This document shows positions 34,933 through 45,970 of a stretch of DNA of 64,000 nucleotides, piece by piece. The stretch's first letter is position 1, and each line of letters begins with the position of its first letter. The notes beneath the pieces were generated by a model. The model worked only from the letters and a program-made list of their open reading frames with translations. It was not told the origin of the DNA and ran no database searches. Source of the stretch: Engraulis encrasicolus. Lineage: Eukaryota; Chordata; Actinopteri; Clupeiformes; Engraulidae. The stretch lies in the NCBI RefSeq assembly GCF_034702125.1, contig NC_085867.1:38450156-38514155 (forward strand). The letters are read 5' to 3'. A program made the position numbers and the translations under genes.

Positions 34933-35090
34933 GGTGCACGGTCGGAGGAGTTGGTCAGAACAACGACCAACTGAAGTGGGCATTTATACTATTACTCCAG
35001 GGGGTGGGGGCGGTCATACCACGGGTCTACCTTTGTCCTTTCTATCATATGTTCCATTCCTGAAACAGAAAGGTCTGTGTTTCTAGGCTT
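34933..35090 (-). promoter_or_regulatory. lyz5 promoter
   Basis: Coding strand: TATAAAT (complement of 34982-34988), CACCC box, GGACAAAGGTAGACC (complement of 35024-35038), and + strand GAAACAGAAAGGTCTGTGTTT at 35062-35082. Confidence 0.75.
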
Positions 35091-37161
35091 TAGTCGGTGG
35101 GTACGGATAAATGTCTTTAGATGATCCTGGTCGGAATTACAGATTATCCATGTAGCATTGGCATAAAGATTTTAGGAGAATTAAGAGTGCACGTTTCATA
35201 TTTGTCAATGCCATTTTTGTTGTCCCAGATTTTACCTCTGCTACAACAGTACGCGGTCCTTTGGTGTGTTTGTGCTGTTCAGCACAGAATAGAGACACTT
35301 GTTACAACTCCCAGTTTGGACGTTGGTCCATACTAAACCGAAGCCTAAGCCTAACCCTAACCTTCCATAACGATTCACAATACACTGCAAATTTGATACA
35401 GACATTTTCTGTAATTGTTTTTTTTATTATTAGACCCTGTTTTTACAACATGTGAATATAAACTTCTTGTGTATGCCCACACTATGTCCACACAAATCGG
35501 CAAGGAATACCTTCCCATAACAATGGCTCTTAACCAGGAAACCACATCATTGTTTTTAAAATATATATTTCTTTCTTCTTTTCCCATATCCATTTCAAGC
35601 CCTTTTTAAATCTCCTTTTAAAACAAGAACTTTAAAACTCGCAACTCAAAGAAAATTATATGGATAAATATTATCTTTATATTTCGCTGTGTTCTGTATT
35701 GCTGTGTTTCTTATAACTACAAATACAGTTAGAAAGCTCAACAAGCAGGGAGCATTGTTTGTATCATTGCTAAGGGTGTCTTATCCCAGGTTGAAGGACA
35801 GAAGTGCGTCTTTCCAGGCTACGCAGGCAGAAACGTTCAGTCAGCCCCTTAATGCGCATCGTTCCACCAGTGGAAGGCTGTAATTGTGACTGAAAAACCT
35901 TTACTACTATAAGTACTACACCACTACGACCTTTGGTAATACATTATGACTTGGTCATTGCCACATCATAACACGGACCGTGTCCGACAAATGGCGATTT
36001 GTTTTTCAAAAAACATTCATTCCTTCGAATTTTCACACCCTAGAATCACCTCTCGAAGGATGGAGTTGGGTTATTCACAACCTCTTCCCCCTGCCATTGT
36101 TCGATATTGACCTTTTTTCACTTTGGCTGTAGGTTCGGCCTTAATCAGTCCTTAACTGCTAACCCGTTTGGCACCCAGTGCTGCAGTCAGGTGCTCCAGT
36201 TATAATCTGAATTTGGCTGCCCTTATGGTGCTGCAGACAGTGAATGACACCTTTATGAAGGATTGGTTACTTCCCAAAAGTTTTGTTTCAATTATTATTT
36301 TCAGTAATGTATTGATTATTGTGATTATTCTGTGTGTGTGGGGGGGTCTCTATTCGTACTATTACATGAATATAAAAGATCATGATATGGTAAATTTGTT
36401 GTAAGTGTTTCCTCTTATTTTGTACCGGTATGTGATGGCAAGCAATTTGGTAACCCATTTGGTTCTCCTAAAAAATATAACTTGTAAAAAGAATTGCCAG
36501 CTTCCCTCTTGTTGTTGCTCCTTTCATATATCTTTTTAAAAAGCCACACAACAAAAATGGGGAAAAAACAAGACAAGGTGTGAGATTGTTGGGGAAACAA
36601 ATTGTGATCCCTATGATATGCAGTCTGGGGAGCAGCGTGCCAGACTATACACTAACCTTTCAACATTAGTTTGGCACTGCCCCAAATAAAAGCACAAAAC
36701 AATCTTCCACAACTGAGATGCTCCAGTGACTCACCTTCTAGCATTGAACTAATCGAACGCACCGGATAGTGAGGGACAAGAGTACGAAGGATACCTTCCC
36801 TTTCTATGATAAATTACCATTGCTCGGGATATCTCAAGGTAATGGGATATTCACACCTTCCACATACTTGCCAATGCCATTGTCAGATACAGACTTTTGG
36901 ACCCTGCAGGTTGGGCCTTCTGCTATACCATTGTAAACCCGTGCTGGTGTCAGATGCTAAGCTTGCAACCTGAACTTCTCTCCTCTTATTCATCACTGTA
37001 GATGTTGAATGAGAGTTATTTGCAGACAAAAAATACTTTCAAAAACGTTTTAATTTTTTCAGTAATGCATTGGTTATAGTCACAAATATTGTATGTACAT
37101 CATGCACAGAAAATAACAACAGTCGTTCTTCAGTTTTGTCACTGCAGCACATTTGCACTGC
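35091..37161. other. Intergenic stretch between lyz5 and lyz6 with traces of a lost unit
   Basis: No intact gene. Two copies of the 3'-flank module lie here (ATCATTGCTAAGGGTGTCT near 35763 and TACCATTGCTCGGGATATCT near 36819). A 3'-UTR-like segment at about 36.18-36.34 kb (AGGTGCTCCAGTTATAATCT, CAGTAATGTATTGATTATTG) has no exon 4 beside it. A lysozyme unit may have been deleted between 36.34 and 36.8 kb. Confidence 0.45.
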
Positions 37162-37321
37162 TCACACGCCACAACCTGCTGTGTATTCGGTCAGGTCCTG
37201 CCCCTCGCAGTGGTCAAGCCAGCCCCTCCTAGAGTAAGGAAAGAAAAATCATTCCTGAACATACAGTACATGCCATGGTAAGTCATTTTATGATTAATTC
37301 CTAGCATGGCAGTTTTAAGGG

Positions 37322-37376
<55 letters not shown>

Positions 37377-39963
37377 ATGATAATAACCATGACTTAATCT
37401 GTTACTTAAGACTGTATGTAATGTCATAGCAATGCTGTCATGATAAGCTTTTTCCAGCAGTTTAGTGAATGGGATCATCAGCGATCCCATCTGCATGAAA
37501 GGGCTATAAAAAGAGGAGTAGATAGTGGTGGAAAAAGTGGTGAAGGGGCAGATTCAAGTGAGTAGGGTGGCATCAGAATGTATTTTAAGGTTGATATAGT
37601 ACATGAGTTGTTCTACATGTCTTGTTTGCATTTTTGAACTATTTGCCTAATTTCTTACCAATTCCGGAGACCCTTGTCGCCCTTGACCATACGCTTGGCA
37701 CATGTAATGGCTGCTTGAATGTTATCGGTCATCAAGGCTGAGAAATGAAGACAACAAGAGAAATACCATTAGATCATTTTTTTGCTGAACAAAGATGATT
37801 GGGTGTATCTGGATCATGTATTGAGATCACTGGGACACTAAAATGCAGCAGTAATTCATCATTTAGAGAGTACCAAATACAATTTGTTACAAATTGTTAA
37901 TTTGACTCTTTTACCCCTTAGCGCAGCACTATGGCTCTCTGTAATGTCATAGCAATGTTGCTATGATGTAGTTAAGCATTTTCAGCAAGTGAATAGGGTC
38001 GCCGGCGACCCCTGCTGCAGTAAGAGGCTACGGGTTGAATTAACAGTGCAATATTTACTGTCTAGTCTACCGTTTTGAAATGATGAACTTGTGGAGGTGA
38101 TGAAGGTGAAACTAAATCACCTTAACTGAAGTCTGCACTCTCTGAGTTCCTACTAGATGAAACTGAGATACAGGCTTGTGTGTGAGGTGAAAGCCCACCT
38201 GGGAAACTCCCGTTGTCATTGTGACACAGCACTCCACAGTACACAGTGCTCACGACACACAACAAAATTGCATTTATGCCTTACCCGTGCAAGGGGGCAG
38301 TCCTAAATGACAGCCTAAGGGAGCAATGCGGCGGGACGGTTCCATGCTCAGGGTACCTCAGTCATAGAGGTGGATGGGGGAGAGTACTGATGAATTACTC
38401 GCCCCAAACAAACTGACTGCCCTGGTGTGCTATGATTTTCAGCAGCTGACCCACCTGCACACCGGGTTTTACAGTGATTGTCCGACTGAGTTTTGCCATC
38501 CTTGCACCAGTGCTCGCTGCTGATCTGGAAGATTCCGTAGAGTAAGGAGTGACGAGTGTGGCTGACCTTCTTTGTGTCAAAGCCTGATTCCCACTTGGCC
38601 ATGCAAACCCCTGGAGGCACATGGAGAGTATTGCAGAAGGTAAGCATGATGGCTCATCACAAAACACACATACAGGTACGTGCACACACACACACGCACA
38701 CACACAACCAACCAAAAAAACCCACACGTTGTTCACTATTTTCATCTACTGTACTCTGCCCTACTAAACCAAAATGCCAGAAAACATAATTTCTTAACTT
38801 GAGTTGTCTTGTGACTAAGTCATTCAGAGGGGTATCACCTCAGACTTAACCAGAAGCTCTGCCAAGGTAGGACTATATCGAGTGATGCTCCTATAGAGCA
38901 TCTGCGATGACGTAGCCGAGCTTTGCCATCCATAAAGTTCCAGTCCATCAGCCTTTTTCGTGTGACATCAGACACTTTAATCCAATGCACTTGAAGCAGG
39001 AAAAGTAGAATCTGATGGCATTGACCTAAACTTACAACCCACTGTTTTCCTTGGAAATCGGTAGTTGTTTTTCCTGCTTTGCTTTAAAATGGAATTTGTT
39101 TGACTTTATTGTGAAAAACGCTGATTCACATTTCCCTCCAAGGGGGTTGGCAAACTCCAACTCGTCAATTTCTGGCAAACTTAGACCAGACTGCAATTTT
39201 TGACGTCAAAGGTGTGCCCTTTGTGTCAGAAAGTGACGTCCGACTCAAAGCGCCCCCTAGTGGCAGCATAACTTCACTGATGGTTAGGGTAAGGTCTGGG
39301 CAGGTATGCCCTCAACAATCAAAAAATGGCCACCTAGTCAAATGCCTTCCAAAATTGACTCCATGGGTGTGAGCCTGGTAGTGATGATGCATTACATACG
39401 AGCAGATTACATGTCATGATCAAACATTTTCAATTTGGTAAAATCTAATTTTCAAACTTCAACAAGGTTCACCCCTCTCTCCAGCAATTGTTTCTCAGTT
39501 CATTCATTCTTGACCATCTGTATGAATAAAATTAGCATGAGGGCATGGCAAGGCCATGCAAGGTAGGATGTGCAGATAGGCTGATCTGAATGAATGAGAA
39601 ACTTCACAAAGAGATTTGACTTGCCTCAGTGATTTCTGAATGCAATAGTGCAATTCTGACTCTGATGATAAAACTTTCAGCTATATTTGCGAGGAAGGTG
39701 TCAGCTATCCGTAAATTGAGGTTCTATTATGATTATGTGCGATTCTGATTGACATTAAGGACATTTTTGACATGTTCCAATTACAAGCAGTTTAATGTCG
39801 CCCTTGCTACCAACCATACCTCCATTGTCTACTCACAGTCTCCTAAGGTTGCTCCCATGTAACCGTCCATCCCAGCATTCTTCAGTGTCCTGGCCAGCTC
39901 ACACCTCTTAAACACCTTAGCACTGGCCACTGCTACCAGCAGCAGGAACACAAGAACTCGCAT
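37162..39963 (-). CDS. lyz: C-type lysozyme-like protein without Asp52, copy 6 (lyz6)
   Basis: Secreted lysozyme-fold protein of 142 residues. Exons on the complement: 39837-39963, 38455-38610, 37659-37737, 37162-37228. Signal peptide [15 protein letters not shown]; the mature chain starts KVFKRC; eight cysteines. Glu35 is kept (KWESGF). The segment before Tyr-Gly reads TRHSLLYG with no acidic residue at all, so Asp52 is absent. Position 62 is His in SSEHWC, shared with lyz5. Exon 2 is the shortest of the set (156 bp), and its donor lies three bases upstream of an older-looking GT. The chain ends YTAGCGV, stop TGA. A (GA)n microsatellite and two MITE copies flank exon 3 and exon 4. Promoter elements lie at 40023-40100. 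Confidence 0.91.
37326..37371. repeat. (GA)n microsatellite
   Basis: Uninterrupted GA dinucleotides in lyz6 intron 3. Confidence 0.97.
37386..37506. mobile_element. Dispersed GTCGCCGGCGACC-type MITE copy
   Basis: Diverged copy with GTAATGTCATAGCAATGCTG and GCGATCCCATCTGCA. Lies in lyz6 intron 3. Confidence 0.55.
37911..38030. mobile_element. Dispersed GTCGCCGGCGACC-type MITE copy
   Basis: TTAGCGCAGCACTATGGCTC at the left, GGGTCGCCGGCGACCCCTGC near the right. Almost identical to 44809-44923. Lies in lyz6 intron 2. Confidence 0.75.
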
Positions 39964-40125
39964 GGTGCAGCCTGAGGAGTTGTTCAAAGCAACCTTTTGT
40001 CTGAATTGGTGCCCAGATGCTTATTTATACTGGTACTGCGAGGGGTGGAGGTCTTTTTGTCGTTTCTATCAAATGTTCCAGTGTGAGTCTGAAACAGGAA
40101 ACTCAGTGTTTATAGGCTTTAGAAG
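39964..40125 (-). promoter_or_regulatory. lyz6 promoter
   Basis: Coding strand: TATAAAT (complement of 40023-40029), weak CACCC box, a diverged CGACAAAAAGACC (complement of 40050-40062), and + strand GAAACAGGAAACTCAGTGTTT at 40091-40111. Confidence 0.65.
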
Positions 40126-40489
40126 GTGGGTGTGGATCATTTAAGTCTTTTGGTTGATCCTGGGGGAATTGCGGATTATCCATGCAGCATTTCTTCCCAA
40201 ACCTACAAACAGATTTAAGCGCACACGTTTATTATTTGTCAGCACAATGTTTGTTTACCCAGATTTTGCCTCCGCTACCAGTCCTTATAGGACCTCATTA
40301 GGCTCGACGTGGACAAAAATCCCATAAAGATTTATGCCACCTTTTATCTTGTTTGTTGTTGTTGACATTTCTAGGACATGTTGTCCCATTTAATAATGGA
40401 ATGTTGTGTACAGTGTGCACACTCCATGGATATGGACAATCAAAGGAGAGAGGTTATGTAGACCCCATTTGCACAATGAGCGTAATCAA

Positions 40490-40706
40490 CATATGCCGTC
40501 CTTTTATACCCTCACCCGAGACCTTAAATCACCAATCTTTCAGAAATTCAATTTCCGACCTCCCACCAAGGATGATTGGTGAGTCAGCTTTTTAAAATGT
40601 TATGCCTCCAATGGAACACTTTCCAAATTACGTTAGAACTGGCCCCTCCATTGACATTTTTAAGTGGCAGCTAAAAACACATTTCTTTACCCTTGCCTAT
40701 TTTTAG
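40490..40706 (+). pseudogene. Non-LTR retrotransposon C-terminal fragment
   Basis: The + strand frame ending at the TAG at 40704-40706 reads RTGPSIDIFKWQLKTHFFTL, the typical last residues of fish Rex/L2-type LINE ORF2 (pattern APSxxxFKxxLKTHLF). Upstream it breaks frame. Only this end is recognisable. Confidence 0.65.
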
Positions 40707-40881
40707 CCTTCGAGCCATTTTTATTTATTTGAACTTTTTGCTTTTAAATCCAGTTGCTTTAATTAATTCTGTTCCATGTTCTTTTGTCTCATTTTCATCT
40801 GCCCTTCTTTTGTTTGCTGTTTTTGTCTAGATTTTGCTGATTTCTGCTTCTTTTTCATTTGAGCCTGATTCTGTTAACCTT

Positions 40882-41041
40882 CTTGTCACCAAAATGGCAA
40901 TGACCAAGTGTTAATCTGTTGCTTAAGACTCTCTGCATAGCCATAGCAATGTTGTTATAATGTAGTTGAGTGTTTTCAGCAAAGAGTGACTGAATAAATA
41001 GGCCTGCCCTGTCGACGACTCCATCTGCAGTGAGAGCCTAC
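40882..41041. mobile_element. Dispersed GTCGCCGGCGACC-type MITE copy
   Basis: Contains CACCAAAATGGCAATGACCA, AGCCATAGCAATGTTGTTAT and a diverged GTCGACGACTCCATCTGCAG. Confidence 0.6.
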
Positions 41042-41478
41042 TTACTTTTTATTTCAACACTATGACGCCCTTAAGGGTTCACAGATGAGAAATAATTAGG
41101 GATATTAAAAAAATGAACTGAGTTTACAAAGTGTGTTCTCAATTTGTTAGAGCATGCACTCATGTGCACTTGCTGCGATTGTCACATTTGTTGAGACTTT
41201 TTTGTTGTTGCTGTTGTGGCTTTTTATTGTGGTATTTGAACCCTGTGTTGTGTTGCATTTGTTTTGCACTACCCGGCCACGGTACGAGCCCATGACTGCA
41301 CAGGTGCTCCAGTTAATCGCCAAACGTGCCTCTCCTTTTCCCTAGATGTTGACTGACACAGCTGTTGAGGAGGTATTATTTCCAAAAAAGTGATGACACA
41401 TCATCAAAGTTTCAAAACATTTTGTTTATTTTCCGATGCATCGATTATTGCCATAGATATGTGTACATCATCCATAGG

Positions 41479-41556
41479 AAATGAATGAATGAATGAATGA
41501 ATGAATGAATGAATGAATGAATGAATGAATGAATGAATGAATGAATGAATGAATGA
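41479..41556. repeat. (AATG)n microsatellite
   Basis: About 19 copies of AATG, roughly 50 bp downstream of the lyz7 stop codon. Confidence 0.97.
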
Positions 41557-41605
41557 CAGCCATTGTTTAAGTTTTGTCAGTGAAAGGTCCAGACTTTTTC
41601 ACTGT

Positions 41606-43574
41606 TTACAGTCCACAACCTGCAATATATTGGGTGAGGTCTTGACCCTTGCAATGGTTACGCCAACCCACCCTGAAGGAAAGAAAAAGAAGTTAGGATT
41701 ACAGAAATATAAATTATGGTATCTTAAATCTTATGTCAGATTTGTGTAGACCCCTTTAAGTAAACTAAATTCAGTCCTCTGTAAGGGAACGAAAAAAAGT
41801 GGACCAACTGTACTTCTGTTTTGATGTGGCCTCAGTACTTTCATATTCAATCATTCTGGTTAAGCCATTTAAGGTCATGGCCATTCGTTCTTACCATGCA
41901 CTGAGGCGGTTGGGATCCCTGATCACACGCTTGGCACAGGTAATGGCTGACTGGATGTTATCGGACATCAAGGCTGAACCATGAGAGAACAACAAAAGAA
42001 ATATTGTAAGAGTAGTTTCAGATTTTTATGCTCAAGTTAGTAATACTTCAAAATCATCCTAAATTATAAGTTCATCCATTTAAACGCAGCACTTTAATTT
42101 CTGCAAATTAAGTGCTCTCCACATAGCCTAATACAGTGCTTTATACAGTATATATATATACTATATGAGGATGAAGGTGATGAGGTGAAGTATAACTGTT
42201 TCAAGGAGTGTGCTCTTTGAGTGCAGAATAGATCAAACTGAGATACAGGTTGGACGGGATTGGGCCAGGTATAGCAATGACCCTGTCTGTCTGTCTGTCT
42301 GTCTGTCCACCTGCAATATTTTGTGACACCTCTAGGGGTGCCAATACCCACACACATGCATGCACGCACACATGCACGCAAACGCACATGCACGCACACA
42401 CACACACACACGCACGCACGCACGCACACAGGCACACAAACACAGCCTCTAGCTTTTGCGCAGGGGGGGGGGCTATCTCTGATTGCTTTTGTTTGTGCCG
42501 TGATGTTGAATGTTAAGCCACTGACCTTCACAATTGATGTTGCAGGCATTCTTTGCCCTGGAGGTTTTCCCATCGTTGCACCACCACTTGCTGTTGATCT
42601 GGAAGATCCCGTAGTCTGTCGAGTGATCTTTGTCTGTGTTGTGGTTGACCGCCTGAGTGTTGTAGCTGGATTCCCACTTGGACAGACAGACCCCTGGATG
42701 GCGGATTATAGAATATTCCAGAAGTCAGATGCAATGTGATCAGTTAAAGTGAGTTTCTGTCTGCTCATGTCCTTTTTTGTCCTCAAGTATTTTTTGGGGC
42801 CTTCTGGCCTTTATTATTACAGGACATTGGAGAACAGACAGAAAATGATTGGGAGTGAGAGATGGAGGAGGGCCGGGAAATGACCCCGGTCGCACTCGAA
42901 CCAGGGTCCCCGTGGGCATGCAAGCCCAAATGTGGGGGGCTTAGCGTGTTGTGCCACAGCGCCCCCCTGTCTGCTCATGTTCAATAGTACTCTGCTCTAC
43001 TTGACAGAAACAAAAATTCCATAAAACGTCAGTTTGAGTGTAGACCAGACATTTGCTTTGTGCCTTTGTCTTGTGACCATTGTCTTTCACTTCTTCTTCT
43101 TGAGAATGTGAAAAACAATACCACTCATATACTTGTAACATTGACTGGGCATTGACTTTGGAGGCCTTTTCTCATTTTCTACGCATGTCCACATAGCTAC
43201 TGACCTTTGTCTTTATAGGACAGAATTCCACAATATGCATCACAGTCTAGTTTAACTGCCTAATAGCCTAGGGTAAAGAAAGAAGTTGTAACTGGATTTT
43301 TCAAACTTCATAATAGATACCCAAGCAAACTGTTTTGACTAACATGACATGGATGAAAGAACCGTCAAAGACAGATGTGATTTGCATTCTGGATTAATAG
43401 CTACAGATTCAGCGCTGCGCACACCTCCATCCTCAGTGTCTACTCACAGTCTGCTACGGTTGCCCCGTAGTAGCCGTCCATCCCAGCAGCCTTCAGTGTC
43501 CTGGCCAGCTCACACCTGTCAAACACCTTGGCACTGGCCACAGCCACCACCAGCAAAAACACAAGAGCTCTCAT
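41606..43574 (-). CDS. lyz: C-type lysozyme, copy 7 (lyz7)
   Basis: Secreted muramidase of 146 residues. Exons on the complement: 43448-43574, 42526-42693, 41895-41973, 41606-41672. Signal peptide [15 protein letters not shown]; the mature chain starts KVFDRC; eight cysteines. Glu35 (KWESSY), Asp52 (HSTDYG) and Trp62-Trp63 (SKWWC) are all present, so activity is expected. Exon 2 is 9 bp longer than in lyz2, with the extra residues in the loop before Asp52 ([13 protein letters not shown]). The chain ends YIAGCGL. A SINE with perfect target duplication sits in intron 1 (42771-42966). Unlike lyz1-lyz6 it has no recognisable promoter cassette, and its TATA has become TACAAAT, so its expression may differ or be lost. 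Confidence 0.93.
42284..42308. repeat. (TGTC)n microsatellite
   Basis: Short TCTG/TGTC run in lyz7 intron 2, followed by a CACG/CACA-rich stretch at about 42349-42443. Confidence 0.9.
42771..42966 (-). mobile_element. tRNA-derived SINE, copy 2
   Basis: Flanked by a perfect 14-bp duplication CTGTCTGCTCATGT (42757-42770 and 42967-42980). Head on the - strand: GGCGCTGTGGCACAACACGC, then B-box-like GGTTCGAGTGC (complement of 42892-42902). Tail AATAAAGGCC at the left. Same family as the SINE at 9966-10169. Confidence 0.9.
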
Positions 43575-43660
43575 GGTGCAGCAGTCAGAGGGAGTCGGGC
43601 ACTCTGCTAAAAAGACGAGGTGAGGTCCCTATTTGTACTGTTGTGAATGCCAGCAAAAGA
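43575..43660 (-). promoter_or_regulatory. Truncated lyz7 promoter
   Basis: The TATA position reads TACAAAT (complement of 43631-43637). Homology to the other promoters stops about 15 bp farther upstream. The GGACAAAGG and ISRE-like elements are absent. A GT-rich repeat begins at about 43711. Confidence 0.6.
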
Positions 43661-44203
43661 GGATGTTGGATGCATTGTTTTGAAAGTGTTTTTATTGTGT
43701 TTCCTCTTTTGTGTGTGCGTGTGTATGCGTGTGTGTGTGTGTGCGCGTGTGTGTGTGCATGTGTGTGTGTGTTTGGCTGTACTAGACTAACCTTATGATG
43801 GTTTTCAGTCACAGAAGAGATTCTGACCCTATTGCGCAAAATGTGGCAACATTAGGAAATTCAGGGAAAACCAAAACATCTTCATGTGTCTTGGGTATTT
43901 CATATGGTTAAAGAGTAATACGGTCATGTTCATAGGAGCAGGGGAGCCGACAAGGGGGGAGGCAAATGGGTCAGTTGGCCCGGGCCCAGGGAGATGAGGG
44001 ACCCATAATTGGCTCCTCATTACATTGAATGTATTGGGTGGAGGCAACCTTTCAGATGACTTCGTCATGGGCCCAGCCAAAGCTGTCAGCGGTCCTGCAT
44101 AGGAGGATCATGGAAGATGAACAGAAACCCACTTCACATTTTACTTTATTACTGTATTATTACTGTAGGCAAAAACAAGAAGAGAAGCAGATTAGACATC
44201 ATG

Positions 44204-44205
<2 letters not shown>

Positions 44206-44300
<95 letters not shown>

Positions 44301-44520
44301 TGTACGTGTGGCAGTGCTTGCGTGTGCAATGTGTGTGTGTGTGCATGTGTGTGTGTGTGCATGTGTGTGTGTGTGCGCGCGCGCGCGCGTGTGCGTATGT
44401 GCATGTGCGTTTGTGTGCGTGCATGCGTGAATGTGTGCATACTTTATGTGCATGTGATGTGTGTGTGTGTGTGTGTGTGCGTGTTTGAGTGTGTGTGTGT
44501 GTGTATGTGTGTGTATGCAC
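44206..44520. repeat. Compound (TG)n microsatellite
   Basis: About 90 bp of pure TG (44206-44297), then degenerate TG/CG/TGCA-rich repeats to about 44520. Open frames across it on both strands are artefacts. Confidence 0.96.
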
Positions 44521-44808
44521 ATATCTCTGGTCTGCAATCAGGGAAAAAAAGGGAAAGGCAAAGCAAAGGGAAGTAGGTTGCCGGGTAACACAAAGCAAAT
44601 GAGTCTTGTGTTCTAGTGCTATTTGTAAACTGTTCTCTTGTTGGCACGATGCGTTTGAATTTATTTTGTTCAGTTTGTAGCGCAGATTTACTTCGTATGT
44701 AATGGAGCAGCCAGCACCTGGAGTGGAGCCATGTTGGATTTCTTGGAAACCCAGAAGTACAGTAGCTTGATTATTGCCAAAGACTTGGTTAAGCTGTACT
44801 TGTAAACA

Positions 44809-44923
44809 AACTTAGCGCAGCACTATGGCTCTCTGTAATGTCATGGCAATGTTGTTATGATGTAGTTAAGCATTTTCAGCAAGTGAATAGGGTCGCCGGC
44901 GACCCCTGCTGCAGTAAGAGGCT
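44809..44923. mobile_element. Dispersed GTCGCCGGCGACC-type MITE copy
   Basis: TTAGCGCAGCACTATGGCTC to GTCGCCGGCGACCCCTGCTG and GAGGCTACGG. Near-identical to 37911-38030. Confidence 0.75.
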
Positions 44924-44936
44924 ACGGTCATTTTGA

Positions 44937-45045
44937 GCAGCTGGCTGAAACATTTCATTTTACGGCACCCCTTTGCCTTGTGGGTTTCCCCATTGCTGCA
45001 GCACCACTTTCTGTTGGTCTGAAGATTCCATAGTCTGATGATAGA
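44937..45045 (-). pseudogene. Lysozyme exon 2 relic
   Basis: The complement encodes a damaged exon 2: a segment like SDYGIFQTNRKWCCSNGETH can be followed only across a frame shift. The first half, including the Glu35 region, is missing. No other exons are nearby. A dead unit between lyz7 and lyz8. Confidence 0.75.
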
Positions 45046-45196
45046 GGGGGAAAGGTGGCTCTCAGTCTGTGTTGTCTTAAATGTCTGATAACTTTATTGT
45101 CTAGTGCAGAGATTGGCAACTTTCATGAAAAAATGGGCCCCATCTTGTCATTGCCATCGGATTGACCACAGATTTGACTGCAATTCAGAGAGTTTG

Positions 45197-45422
45197 AGGG
45201 ACAGTTGGTTGCTCACTCACTATCGAAATTGTTTGGACAGAGTTTTGCTTCAAGAAGGAGACCGCACCTTGCATAGCAGTGCTTTTTTATTGCACAATTG
45301 CAATTGCACACATAGCAGTGTTTTTTGGGCAATAAAAAAACACTGCTATGCAAGGTGCGACCTCCTTGAAACAAAACTATGTCCAAACAATATCGATAGT
45401 CAGTGAGCAACCAACTGTCCCT
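45197..45422. mobile_element. Fold-back MITE
   Basis: Arms of about 95 bp, starting AGGGACAGTTGGTTGCTCAC and ending with its complement, separated by a short CACAATTGCAATTGCACA loop. Non-coding; family unknown. Confidence 0.75.
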
Positions 45423-45970
45423 TTATATTAACATTTGGGCCAGCAGCGCCCTCAGAGGTTTAAATAATTAAGAGTGACGCCTGCTCCAAGAAGAAAATTG
45501 GACAGAGTTTTCTAATGGCCAACAGTATAATTACAACGGACTGGTGCAGTAGTGGTATAGCCCCTAAATGCACGCCGTACCTCCTGTGGCACACTGTAAT
45601 AGACATTGAAAGTGAACTACTATAGTACTACACTACTGTGACAGTGCACGGGGCCTTTAGTAATACATTACGACTTGGTCATTGCCATTCTGGTAACAGC
45701 TAATTCATTATGCCGTGTCTTAAGGGCTTAAAAAACTTTTGAAAATGTTGTCTACAGGCCGTACTGAGTGAGGAAGTGGGCTGCACGAGGCCTCCAAGCC
45801 TCCTGTTTCCCAACCCTACTCTAATGGCTCGCAGTTATTTTGTCTGAACTCTGCTGGACTGATGGTTCTCTGCTATGGTTCTCTGCATGCTGCACTGCAT
45901 TTACCTGTAGCACTCCACACCTGCACAACCGCACACATTACAGAAGAGTGCTGAAATCGACTTTCTCTTA

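Larger units (their letters stand above)
40126..41605. other. Intergenic stretch between lyz6 and lyz7
   Basis: No lysozyme exon. It holds a LINE C-terminal fragment (about 40.49-40.71 kb), a MITE copy (40882-41041) and an (AATG)n repeat (41479-41556) just downstream of lyz7. Confidence 0.55.
43661..45970. other. Intergenic stretch between lyz7 and the TIR element
   Basis: Contains a GGGCCC-rich old repeat (about 43.93-44.10 kb), a long TG-rich microsatellite (44206-44520), a MITE copy (44809-44923), a dead lysozyme exon 2 (44937-45045) and a fold-back MITE (45197-45422). No intact gene. Confidence 0.6.
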
